A stretch of 7,260 nt of DNA from Clostridiales bacterium (lineage in GTDB: Bacteria; Bacillota; Clostridia; Oscillospirales; Oscillospiraceae): positions 2,401-9,660 of the forward strand of contig JAJBTD010000101.1 in the NCBI GenBank assembly GCA_020861055.1, written 5' to 3'. Positions 1 to 7,260 of the stretch are shown in pieces. A program made the position numbers and the translations under genes. The notes beneath the pieces were generated by a model, which saw only the letters and a program-made list of their open reading frames with translations, was not told the origin of the DNA and did not search any database. Numbering within the stretch: the first letter of the stretch is position 1; each line of letters starts with the position of its first letter.

Positions 1-172
1 GGCAGGAGGGCACTGGAAAACGTTGGCGACAGTGACCGGGACCAGCTACACGGATGCCAGCCTCACAGAGTACAACACAAACTATTATTATACCGTCCGC
101 GCCTATACGACACTGAACGGCACGACCTGTCTCAGCGGGTACAACTCCTCCGGGGTGGTGTACCACTATCTG
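1..172 (+). repeat. FN3 A-type module repeat, copy 1 (partial)
   Basis: This copy aligns with 538-709 at an offset of exactly 537 bp (179 codons). The first 55 bases are identical, and later differences are scattered single or paired substitutions without gaps. It is the tail of an A-type module, so the true repeat unit is an A+B module pair that continues upstream of the window. Confidence 0.9.
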
Positions 173-976
173 GCAACCCCTAAGCTCTCATCTGTGAGCA
201 CCGCCTCTGCCGGTCTCAAGGTGAGCTGGAGCAGCGTCTCCGGGGCGACAAAGTATTATGTCTACCGAAAGACCAGTAACAGCAGCGGATGGACGAAGAT
301 GGCGACAGTGACCGGTGCAACCACATGGACAGACACCACTGCCAAATCGGGGACGGTCTACATCTATACGGTCCGAGCGGGCTCTGCCAATGGAACGAGT
401 TGGTACGATACTGCCGGAGTCTCCGGAGTCTGGCTGTCAACGCCGACACTGAGCTCGGCAAGCAGTACGTCGACAGGGGTGAAGGTGCAGTGGGAAGCGG
501 TGAGCGGCGCAGCGGGATATCGTGTGTACCGCAAGACGGCAGGAGGGCACTGGAAAACGTTGGCGACAGTGACCGGGACCAGCTACACGGATACCAGCCT
601 CACAGCGTATGACACAAACTATTACTATACCGTCCGCGCCTATACGACGCTGAACGGCACGACCTGGCTCAGCGGATACGACTCTTCTGGAGTGATGCTC
701 CACTATCTTGCCGTTCCGCAGCTCGATGAGGCAAGCAGCAATGAATCTGGTATCACGGTGAGCTGGCTTGCGGTCAGCGGAGCTACGTCTTACTGCCTCT
801 ATCGCAAGACCGACGGCGCCAAATGGACTTGTATTGCCACGTTGGACGACGACTGCACCAGCTATACAGATACTACGGGTGTTTCCGGGACCACGTACTA
901 TTACACCGTCCGAGCACAGAGCGCCGATGGGATCAGCTGGTACGACACAGCAGGCGTATCTGCCATCTGCCAGTGA
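1..976 (+). CDS. Fibronectin type III-like repeat protein, C-terminal part (5' end outside window)
   Basis: The reading frame is open from base 2 and runs to TGA at 974-976. The TTG at 23 is internal, because the same residues recur inside the next module, so the true start lies upstream of the window. About 324 residues are visible. They form roughly three and a half beta-sandwich modules of about 90 residues with fibronectin-III hallmarks: a V.W..VSGA..Y.VYRKT strand pair, a T.YTDT segment and a final YYYTVRA strand. Two module types alternate: A carries TLNGTTWLSGYDSSG and B carries SWYDTAGVSG near its end. Composition is rich in Ser, Thr, Tyr and Gly, typical of secreted or surface proteins. 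No LPXTG motif, membrane anchor or enzyme domain is visible, and the protein ends within a few residues of the last module. The last module has four Cys, whereas the others have at most one. Family knowledge suggests a surface stalk, adhesin or spacer role; the specific function is unknown and the missing N-terminus may hold the functional domain. Confidence 0.85.
   Translation, partial: AGGHWKTLATVTGTSYTDASLTEYNTNYYYTVRAYTTLNGTTCLSGYNSSGVVYHYLATPKLSSVSTASAGLKVSWSSVSGATKYYVYRKTSNSSGWTKMATVTGATTWTDTTAKSGTVYIYTVRAGSANGTSWYDTAGVSGVWLSTPTLSSASSTSTGVKVQWEAVSGAAGYRVYRKTAGGHWKTLATVTGTSYTDTSLTAYDTNYYYTVRAYTTLNGTTWLSGYDSSGVMLHYLAVPQLDEASSNESGITVSWLAVSGATSYCLYRKTDGAKWTCIATLDDDCTSYTDTTGVSGTTYYYTVRAQSADGISWYDTAGVSAICQ
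538..709 (+). repeat. FN3 A-type module repeat, copy 2
   Basis: Direct in-frame repeat of 1-172 with near-identity at DNA level. The intervening B-type module (about 178-445) and the terminal B-type module (about 715-970) are only similar at protein level. The A module therefore seems to have been duplicated or homogenised more recently than the B module. Confidence 0.9.
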
Positions 977-1014
977 AGCAGGGTCCGAACAGAAAATCGG
1001 ATTGACACAAATTT

Positions 1015-1062
1015 CCGCCCCTCTGCATATCCTGTAATACAGGGTATCAGAGGGGCGGTTTT
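1015..1062 (+). terminator. Intrinsic terminator after the FN3 repeat gene
   Basis: The arm CCGCCCCTCTG (1015-1025) pairs with CAGAGGGGCGG (1048-1058). The stem continues with ATATCCTGT (1027-1035) against ACAGGGTAT (1039-1047), with one G-T wobble and a single bulged C at 1026. This gives about 20 base pairs closed by an AAT loop and followed by TTTT (1059-1062). It lies 38 bases past the stop codon and separates the FN3 gene from the sporulation block. Confidence 0.9.
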
Positions 1063-1105
1063 GCTGCCTGCCCGGTCGATGCCATGCAGGGAAGGGGGCA
1101 CGGGC

Positions 1106-1186
1106 ATGAAAATTATCGTACTGCGCTCGCCGAAGTTTCTCTCCGGCCTGCTCAAGCTGGTTTTCCATATTGATTCCAAGGAATGA
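1106..1186 (+). CDS. spoVM: SpoVM-like 26-residue amphipathic peptide, spore coat anchor
   Basis: A 26-codon ORF runs from ATG 1106 to TGA 1184-1186, preceded by a purine-rich ribosome site (GGGAAGGGGG, 1089-1098). It begins MKIIVLRSPKFLSGLLKLVF and ends HIDSKE. Bacillus subtilis SpoVM, recalled from memory, is also 26 residues. Position-by-position comparison gives M1, K2, P9, K10, F11, L12, G14 and K25 identical, with conservative changes at 6, 7, 15-17, 20 and 26. In B. subtilis SpoVM is an amphipathic helix that lies in the outer forespore membrane, recognises its convex curvature and recruits SpoIVA; Pro9 is important for correct localisation. The Leu/Phe face with K10 and K17 fits membrane-surface insertion. 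The genes that follow are sipL and spoIVA, whose product is SpoVM's direct partner, which greatly strengthens the call. The peptide is too short for routine gene finding. Residual doubt comes only from its small size. Confidence 0.88.
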   Translation: MKIIVLRSPKFLSGLLKLVFHIDSKE

Positions 1187-1201
1187 CAGCGGTTGCCGCC
1201 G

Positions 1202-1209
1202 CATACGTT
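1202..1209 (+). promoter_or_regulatory. Candidate sigma-E type -10 element upstream of sipL
   Basis: CATACGTT resembles the mother-cell sigma-E -10 consensus CATACAnT, with one mismatch. It sits about 50 bases before the TTG start of sipL, after the end of spoVM. No convincing ATA-type -35 lies 16-18 bases upstream (only ATG at 1183-1185). It could be a weak internal promoter for sipL-spoIVA or chance. Confidence 0.3.
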
Positions 1210-1221
1210 CTCTTTAGAACC

Positions 1222-1242
1222 GTGTCCGGTCTGTCCGGACGC
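1222..1242 (+). other. Short GC-rich hairpin directly upstream of the sipL ribosome site
   Basis: GTCCGG (1224-1229) pairs with CCGGAC (1235-1240) around a TCTGT loop, and the stem extends by a T-G wobble and a G-C pair to 1222/1242. No T-run follows, so it is not a terminator. It ends immediately before AAAGGAGAGG and could act as a processing or stability element, or place the ribosome site in an open context. Confidence 0.5.
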
Positions 1243-1253
1243 AAAAGGAGAGG
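1243..1253 (+). promoter_or_regulatory. Ribosome binding site that sets the sipL TTG start
   Basis: AAAAGGAGAGG is a strong Shine-Dalgarno sequence ending 7 bases before TTG 1261. It has no plausible relation to the upstream in-frame ATG at 1183, whose own upstream AAGGA abuts the ATG with no spacing. This decides the start in favour of 1261. Confidence 0.85.
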
Positions 1254-1260
1254 ATGCCTT

Positions 1261-2778
1261 TTGGAACTTGAAGCGACCGGAACCAGCATTGAGCATTTTA
1301 CGCTGGTCAAAGACAATGGGAGCAGCCGGGAGGAGACGCTGGAGATGATCGTTCCGGATGCCTGCCCGGATATCGTGCAGGTGGTGGATACCTGGGGGTT
1401 CTGCTGCCTGAATCGCCGGGAAGTGACCGACTCCGGCGCATTACTGACAGGGCGAGTCCGCGTGACCATTTTGTACATTCCAGAGGGAGACGGCGGACTG
1501 CAAAAGCTGGAGGCGGAGCTGCCCTTTCAGCACCTGAGTGAGTGCGCTCAGGCAGACGGCAGCTTCCGCCTGCTGGCACGGGCCTGGGTGGCCTCGGCGG
1601 AGACCCGGGTTCTGAATCCCAGAAAGGTCCTGATCCGTGCCGACCTCCGGGAAGAGGTACAGCTTTATCGCTTCCAGACCCTCCGGGTGCGAAATGCCCT
1701 GGACGCCGCAGATACGCTGGGGCTGCAAACCAAAACCCAGCCATATCTGACCACTCTGGTCACCCAGACGGCGGAGAAAGCATTCGCCATGGAGGAGGAG
1801 CTCGATCTGACCGCCAGCCGGAGTGCATCGGGCGTTCTGCTGCGGGTGCGCCCGGAAGCCGACTGCCGGGAGGCCAGGCTGATCGGCTCCAAGCTGGTGC
1901 TGAAGGGTGTTGTCCAGCTCCAAACGCTTTGGATGGGGGAGAGGGGACTTGCCTCCGGCAGCTTCGAATTGCCCTTTTCCCAGATGATGGATGCTGCGGG
2001 GGTAGGAGAAGGCGCACAGTGCCGGGTCTGGGTTCAGGTGCAGAGCTGGCAGACCGGCCAGATTTCCGGAGACGGTCGATCCATGCCCATCTCCCTGGAG
2101 CTGTGTGCCCAGGCGGTCTTTTGTGAGAGCGTCCCAGTAGTCATGATGACCGACGCCTATAGCACCTGTTATCCTACCAGTCTGCGCACCGAATGCTGGA
2201 ACGTCTGCCAGTCGAGCCGGGAGGAATTCCGGCAACCCATTCGGGAATTTGTGGAGTGTGGGCAGGACGTTCAGACGGTTCTGGACTGCCACACGGAGCT
2301 CGGACTTGCCCAGATATCCAAAGAGGGTGACCAGGTTACCGTTACCCTTCCCGTCTGTGCCAGCGTCCTGTGTCTGGACGAGAGAGAAAAACCGTTTGCG
2401 CAGGCCCATTCCTTTTCTGTTTCTTTCCAACCGGTGTGTACTTCGGAACAGCAGCTTCGATGTGAGCGCTGCTTCGCTCAGATCGAGGCCCTGCCTGCCG
2501 CAGCCGGCGTGGAGCTGCGGGGAACGGTCAGCATGTGTATCCAGACAGAGCAGATGACTTCGGCAGAGGTTCTGACCGGGTTGGAGCTGGATCAGGAGCA
2601 CCCTCAGGAGTACGCGGAACAGCCGTCCATTGTGCTGCGCCGTTCGGTTTCTTCGGAGGGCCTGTGGGAGATTGCCAAGCGCTACTCTACCACCTGTCAG
2701 GAGATCTGCGTTGCCAATGATTTGATGGAGGATCAGCCTTTGGATGGCCAAATGCTGCTGATTCCCCGGAAACGGTAA
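1261..2778 (+). CDS. sipL: SipL-like SPOCS (DUF3794)/LysM protein, SpoIVA-interacting coat morphogenetic protein
   Basis: With the TTG start at 1261 the product is 505 residues. The N-terminus has the SPOCS/DUF3794 signature VPDACPDI (31-38), followed by a V.D..GFCCLN strand and a V.ILYIPEGDGGL segment. Further SPOCS-like beta repeats follow (about 165-290 and 345-430). A LysM domain occupies about 460-503 (LWEIAKRY, VANDL, then GQMLLIP at the C-terminus). Family knowledge: SipL of Clostridioides difficile acts in the mother cell, and its C-terminal LysM binds SpoIVA to encase the forespore; it is not a wall hydrolase. Here it stands 13 bases upstream of spoIVA and just after spoVM, which supports the assignment over a generic LysM label. 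An ATG at 1183 would add 26 residues and overlap the spoVM stop (ATGA), but that extension lacks a good ribosome site and does not look like the family N-terminus. The protein is unusually Cys-rich (21 Cys). Confidence 0.92.
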   Translation: MELEATGTSIEHFTLVKDNGSSREETLEMIVPDACPDIVQVVDTWGFCCLNRREVTDSGALLTGRVRVTILYIPEGDGGLQKLEAELPFQHLSECAQADGSFRLLARAWVASAETRVLNPRKVLIRADLREEVQLYRFQTLRVRNALDAADTLGLQTKTQPYLTTLVTQTAEKAFAMEEELDLTASRSASGVLLRVRPEADCREARLIGSKLVLKGVVQLQTLWMGERGLASGSFELPFSQMMDAAGVGEGAQCRVWVQVQSWQTGQISGDGRSMPISLELCAQAVFCESVPVVMMTDAYSTCYPTSLRTECWNVCQSSREEFRQPIREFVECGQDVQTVLDCHTELGLAQISKEGDQVTVTLPVCASVLCLDEREKPFAQAHSFSVSFQPVCTSEQQLRCERCFAQIEALPAAAGVELRGTVSMCIQTEQMTSAEVLTGLELDQEHPQEYAEQPSIVLRRSVSSEGLWEIAKRYSTTCQEICVANDLMEDQPLDGQMLLIPRKR

Positions 2779-2791
2779 AGGGGGGAAAGAG

Positions 2792-4270
2792 ATGGAAGAC
2801 GTCAAGCTCTATGATGAGATCGCCCAGCGGACAGAGGGAGATATTTATATCGGCGTCGTTGGACCGGTTCGCACGGGAAAATCCACTTTTATCAAGCGCT
2901 TCATGGAGACGCTGGTCATACCAAATATTCAAAACGTCTACCGCCGGGAGAGAGCCAGGGACGAGCTGCCCCAGTCCGGGAGCGGACGAACGATCATGAC
3001 CGCCGAGCCGAAGTTTGTCCCGGAGGAGGCCGCTCAGGTGGAGCTGGAGGGAGGCGTTCGATTCTCTGTCCGGCTCATCGACTCGGTGGGCTACCTGGTG
3101 GGCGGGGCGGTGGGCCAGACGGAGGACGGCAGCCCCCGAATGGTCACCACCCCGTGGTTTGAACATGAGGTCTCCATGGCGGAGGCCGCCGAACTGGGAA
3201 CCAGAAAGGTGATCGCCGAGCACTCCACCATCGGCATTGTGGTGACCACAGACGGCACCATTACCGAGATCCCACGGGAGGACTACCTGGAGGCGGAGGA
3301 GCGGGTCATTCAGGAGCTGAAAGCGTTGAACAAGCCGTTTCTGGTCCTGCTCAATTCTCAGGAACCGGACTCTGACCGGGCGAGAGCGATCGCGTCGGAT
3401 ATTTCCAAACGGCATGAGGTGTGCTGCCTTCCGGTCAACTGCCTGGAGCTGCGGGAAACGGATGTCAGCGAGATCATGCAGTCTGTGCTCTATGAGTTCC
3501 CGTTGCAGGAGATGGAGCTGTTCCTGCCCTCCTGGGTGGATGCCCTGCCCTATGACCACCCCATCAAATCGGGACTGTATGAGGCAATTCGGGCCGCAGG
3601 GGGGCAGATCAGCCGTATCCGGCAGGTTCGGGACGCCATGAACCGGCTGGGGGCCTGTGAGAGTGTCAGCCGCTGCGAGCTGACCGGAATTGACCTAGGC
3701 AGGGGAGTGGCCCGGGCGACTGTGGAGGTGCCGAGGGCCCTGTTCTACGAGACGCTCAGCCAGCAGTCTGGCTTCTCTATCGGGGACGACGGCGATTTGA
3801 TCCAGCTACTGACCCAGCTCGCCTCCGTCAAGCGGGAGTATGACAAGGTCGATGCGGCGCTCCGGGAGGTGCGGGAGAGCGGCTATGGCATTGTCGTCCC
3901 GTCGATGGAGGAGCTGACGCTGGAGGAGCCGGAGATTATGCGGCAGGGGGGACGTTACGGCGTCCGGCTCAAGGCCAGCGCTCCCTCTATTCATATGCTG
4001 AGGGCGGATATTGAGACAGTCCTCTCGCCCATTGTGGGCAGCGAGAAGCAGAGCGAGGAGATGATTCACTATCTGCTTCAGGAGTTTGAGGGGGACACAA
4101 AGAAAATCTGGGAGTCCAATATCTTCGGAAAATCCTTCCACGAGCTGGTCAACGAGGATCTGCAGGGGAAGCTGAACCGGATGCCGGAGGATGCCAGGGT
4201 CAAGCTCCGGGAGACGCTGGAGCGCATCATCAACGAGGGCACCGGGGGCCTGATCTGCATTATCCTCTGA
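2792..4270 (+). CDS. spoIVA: SpoIVA, stage IV sporulation protein A, coat basement ATPase
   Basis: The product is 492 residues, the same length as B. subtilis SpoIVA. An N-terminal TRAFAC-like NTPase domain shows Walker A GPVRTGKST (24-32, catalytic-type K30), a switch/sensor region with T67 and T70 in SGRTIMTAEPKF, Walker B RLIDSVGY with D97, and an LVLLNSQEPDS segment (184-194) replacing a classical NKxD. The middle and C-terminal domains are alpha/beta and helical, and the protein ends GGLICIIL, a SpoIVA C-terminal hallmark. Known role: SpoIVA hydrolyses ATP to polymerise irreversibly into the platform on the forespore outer membrane on which the coat assembles, anchored by SpoVM; in clostridia it is bound by SipL. 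ATG 2792 follows a GGGGGG/AAAGAG ribosome site 13 bases after sipL, so the two are very likely co-transcribed. In B. subtilis spoIVA is under mother-cell sigma-E control; the promoter here is not certain. Confidence 0.98.
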   Translation: MEDVKLYDEIAQRTEGDIYIGVVGPVRTGKSTFIKRFMETLVIPNIQNVYRRERARDELPQSGSGRTIMTAEPKFVPEEAAQVELEGGVRFSVRLIDSVGYLVGGAVGQTEDGSPRMVTTPWFEHEVSMAEAAELGTRKVIAEHSTIGIVVTTDGTITEIPREDYLEAEERVIQELKALNKPFLVLLNSQEPDSDRARAIASDISKRHEVCCLPVNCLELRETDVSEIMQSVLYEFPLQEMELFLPSWVDALPYDHPIKSGLYEAIRAAGGQISRIRQVRDAMNRLGACESVSRCELTGIDLGRGVARATVEVPRALFYETLSQQSGFSIGDDGDLIQLLTQLASVKREYDKVDAALREVRESGYGIVVPSMEELTLEEPEIMRQGGRYGVRLKASAPSIHMLRADIETVLSPIVGSEKQSEEMIHYLLQEFEGDTKKIWESNIFGKSFHELVNEDLQGKLNRMPEDARVKLRETLERIINEGTGGLICIIL

Positions 4271-4311
4271 GGTTTGCGCCCCAAACAATACGGAAGCTGT
4301 ATTTTTCATAC

Positions 4312-4351
4312 AAAACGCCTCGCCGGGGGAAATGCCCTGGCGAGGCATTTT
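4312..4351 (+). terminator. Intrinsic terminator after spoIVA
   Basis: GCCTCGCCGGGG (4317-4328) pairs with CCCTGGCGAGGC (4335-4346), a 12-bp stem with one G-T wobble and a GAAATG loop, followed by a T-run (4348-4351). An A-run (4312-4315) on the 5' side could extend the stem beyond one C/A mismatch and gives the element a partly bidirectional look. It closes the spoVM-sipL-spoIVA block 41 bases after the spoIVA stop. Confidence 0.88.
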
Positions 4352-4606
4352 CAGAGACAGCTCCGACCAAAAGCGGGGATGCGCCGGCTCTTGACGGCAG
4401 TTGCCATCAGAAAAATGGTGCCGGAAATGGGATATTTGCGGGAAAACAGAATAGGATGACAGTTATAAATATCTGTAATCAATTTCTTGCATATTTTTAT
4501 AAAAATTCATAAAAACTTCATTTCCGTATGATACAGTATCAACAAATTAGAGGGGAGCGCCTGGCTTGACCCGCAAGGGCCTCCCGGCAAACGAGGAGCT
4601 GTCATC
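4352..4606 (+). promoter_or_regulatory. AT-rich intergenic leader upstream of dnaK
   Basis: This stretch has no supported gene. Its central part (about 4459-4550) is strongly AT-rich compared with the flanking genes, as expected for a promoter region. A candidate pair is TTCATA (4506-4511) with TATGAT (4527-4532), but the spacer is only 15. An overlapping sigma-E-like reading is ATA (4509-4511) with GATACAGT (4530-4537) at 18 bases. TTGCAT (4487-4492) with TAAAAA (4510-4515) at 17 is a third option. No CIRCE inverted repeat (TTAGCACTC-N9-GAGTGCTAA) is present. An imperfect palindrome, ACAGTTATAAATATCTGT, lies at 4459-4476. The ribosome site is GAGGAG (4593-4598), 8 bases from the ATG. Confidence 0.55.
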
Positions 4607-6424
<1,818 letters not shown>

Positions 6425-6451
6425 TATTCCCTTCGATTTCCGTTCTTTTTC

Positions 6452-6480
6452 TTGACGCATATCGCGGAAGCAGATATAAT
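6452..6480 (+). promoter_or_regulatory. Near-consensus sigma-A promoter for the XpaC-family gene
   Basis: TTGACG (6452-6457, one mismatch) and a perfect TATAAT (6475-6480) are separated by exactly 17 bases. They lie 28 bases after the dnaK stop, with a T-rich stretch upstream (6444-6450). Transcription would start near 6487, leaving a leader of about 45 bases before the TTG at 6532. This implies vegetative expression of the downstream gene independent of dnaK. Confidence 0.88.
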
Positions 6481-6531
6481 ATCAGTATAGTCTGTGATTC
6501 TGAAACACCCTTTTGAGAGGAGGCAGCGCCT

Positions 6532-7170
6532 TTGAAGGTCATGAAACGGGAGCGCTCTCCCTGGCCGGTCTACTTCATTGCCCTGGTCTGGATTTTTGCC
6601 ACATTTGCTGTTGGGATTCACACCATCTGGGGCTATTTGGCCGCTGCGATTGTTTCTGCCGCAGCCTATTTCATTGGTCGCGCCATTTTCCCGGACCGAC
6701 AGGTGGAGACGGAGGTGCCTGACCCGGAGCCTGCTAATCCGGAGCTGGCTGCATTGAAAAAGGATCGGGACCGAGACGTGGGAGAGATTCGCCGTTTGAA
6801 CGACAACATTGAGGATGAGGAGATCTCCGCCCATCTGGACCATATCGAACAGGTCACCGGAAAGATTTACGACTATGTGCTGGAGCACCCGGAGAAAAAG
6901 ACTCTGGTGCACCGGTTTCTGGACTATTATCTGCCCACTACCATCAAGCTGCTCAACCAGTATGACCGGATGGACAGCCTGGGGCTGGCTGGGGACAATG
7001 TCAACGCCGCCAAGGAGAAGATCGGGTCAATGTTGGCTACCGTCTCCGTAGCCTTTGACAAGCAGCTGGACAGCCTGTTCCAGGACGACTATATGGATGT
7101 ATCCGCCGAGATCACTGTACTGGAGCAGATGATGGCCCAGGAGGGGCTGACCGGCGGCGGAATGCAGTAG
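6532..7170 (+). CDS. xpaC: XpaC-family membrane protein (5-bromo-4-chloroindolyl phosphate hydrolysis protein family)
   Basis: The 212-residue product starts at TTG 6532, 8 bases after GAGAGGAGG (6515-6523). The in-frame ATG at 6541 would be 17 bases from that site and is less likely. A basic N-terminus (MKVMKRER) is followed by two transmembrane helices in a hairpin (about 12-29 and 33-53), then a Pro/Glu-rich linker and a long, charged, helical cytoplasmic domain (about 70-205) with conserved-looking segments such as ISAHLDHIEQVTGKIYDYVLEH and HRFLDYYLPTTIKLLNQYD, split here into pieces of the XpaC pattern. The family name derives from an old phosphatase-like phenotype; the biochemical role is not established, and no catalytic motif is visible. 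Family members often precede a TelA (toxic anion resistance) gene, which would lie beyond the window end. Its promoter is separate from dnaK. The family call rests on recalled sequence style and could not be searched. Confidence 0.78.
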   Translation: MKVMKRERSPWPVYFIALVWIFATFAVGIHTIWGYLAAAIVSAAAYFIGRAIFPDRQVETEVPDPEPANPELAALKKDRDRDVGEIRRLNDNIEDEEISAHLDHIEQVTGKIYDYVLEHPEKKTLVHRFLDYYLPTTIKLLNQYDRMDSLGLAGDNVNAAKEKIGSMLATVSVAFDKQLDSLFQDDYMDVSAEITVLEQMMAQEGLTGGGMQ

Positions 7171-7260
7171 CTTTACCTGACGCACACCCTGACATTATTT
7201 CAATTAAATGGAGTCTGCAAACAAAAAGTCAATAGGGAAATGAAGGAAATCTAACGATTC
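7171..7260. other. Downstream tail with no recognised gene
   Basis: The 90 bases after the xpaC-family stop show no stem-loop with a T-run and no ORF with a ribosome site. The absence of a terminator is compatible with transcription continuing into a gene beyond the window. Confidence 0.5.

Noticed and set aside
437..1204. Long minus-strand ORF opposite the FN3 gene
   Set aside because: It crosses the terminator and spoVM, has low-complexity Arg/Cys-rich content and no family resemblance; it is a shadow of the + strand genes.
2629..2775. LysM of the 505-residue protein as evidence for a peptidoglycan hydrolase
   Set aside because: There is no catalytic domain or signal peptide; the SPOCS domains and spoIVA adjacency point to SipL, whose LysM binds protein.
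1441..2805. 454-codon minus-strand ORF opposite sipL
   Set aside because: The + strand frame has clear SPOCS and LysM signatures; the opposite frame is a GC-codon shadow without recognisable domains.
4274..4459. 61-codon + strand ORF after spoIVA
   Set aside because: It starts at TTG without a ribosome site and runs straight through the terminator hairpin.
4456..4512. 18-codon ORF in the dnaK leader (MTVINICNQF...)
   Set aside because: No ribosome site at suitable spacing and AT-driven composition; unlike spoVM it resembles no known small protein.
4541..4606. CIRCE/HrcA operator or structured riboswitch before dnaK
   Set aside because: No CIRCE arms are found. Short pairings such as GGGAG with CTCCC are too weak and interrupted to call a riboswitch.

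Overview
The window looks like a chromosomal piece from an endospore-forming Clostridia member. The protein style and GC-rich coding DNA fit Oscillospiraceae/Ruminococcaceae relatives, but that placement is inference. All genes lie on the + strand, in four blocks.

(1) Positions 1-976 hold the 3' end of a long extracellular-type protein. It is built from fibronectin-III-like modules in an alternating A-B-A-B order, repeating every 537 bp, and closes with a strong intrinsic terminator (about 1015-1062).

(2) Positions 1106-4270 hold the most interesting block: a compact spore-coat basement-layer cluster. A 26-codon ORF at 1106-1186, too short for ordinary gene callers, matches SpoVM in length, in the PKFL motif at residues 9-12 and in amphipathic character. 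It is followed by sipL (SPOCS/DUF3794 domains plus a C-terminal LysM, best start TTG at 1261), then 13 nt later by spoIVA (492 codons, Walker A K30, Walker B D97, C-terminus GGLICIIL). Together these encode the membrane-curvature anchor (SpoVM), the self-assembling ATPase (SpoIVA) and the LysM partner that binds SpoIVA (SipL). The block ends in a terminator at about 4312-4351.

(3) Positions 4271-4606 form an AT-rich intergenic leader, followed by a stand-alone DnaK/Hsp70 (4607-6424). It has no grpE or dnaJ beside it and no CIRCE operator in its leader. It carries a Gly/Ala-rich insertion just before the interdomain linker and lacks the usual acidic C-terminal tail, so it is probably an accessory paralogue.

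(4) A near-consensus sigma-A promoter (TTGACG-17-TATAAT, 6452-6480) drives an XpaC-family two-helix membrane protein (6532-7170, TTG start). The last 90 bases hold no recognisable gene.

The main discovery is the unlisted spoVM and its linkage to sipL and spoIVA. Secondary points are the accessory DnaK beside XpaC, the Cys-rich SipL, and the recently duplicated FN3 modules.
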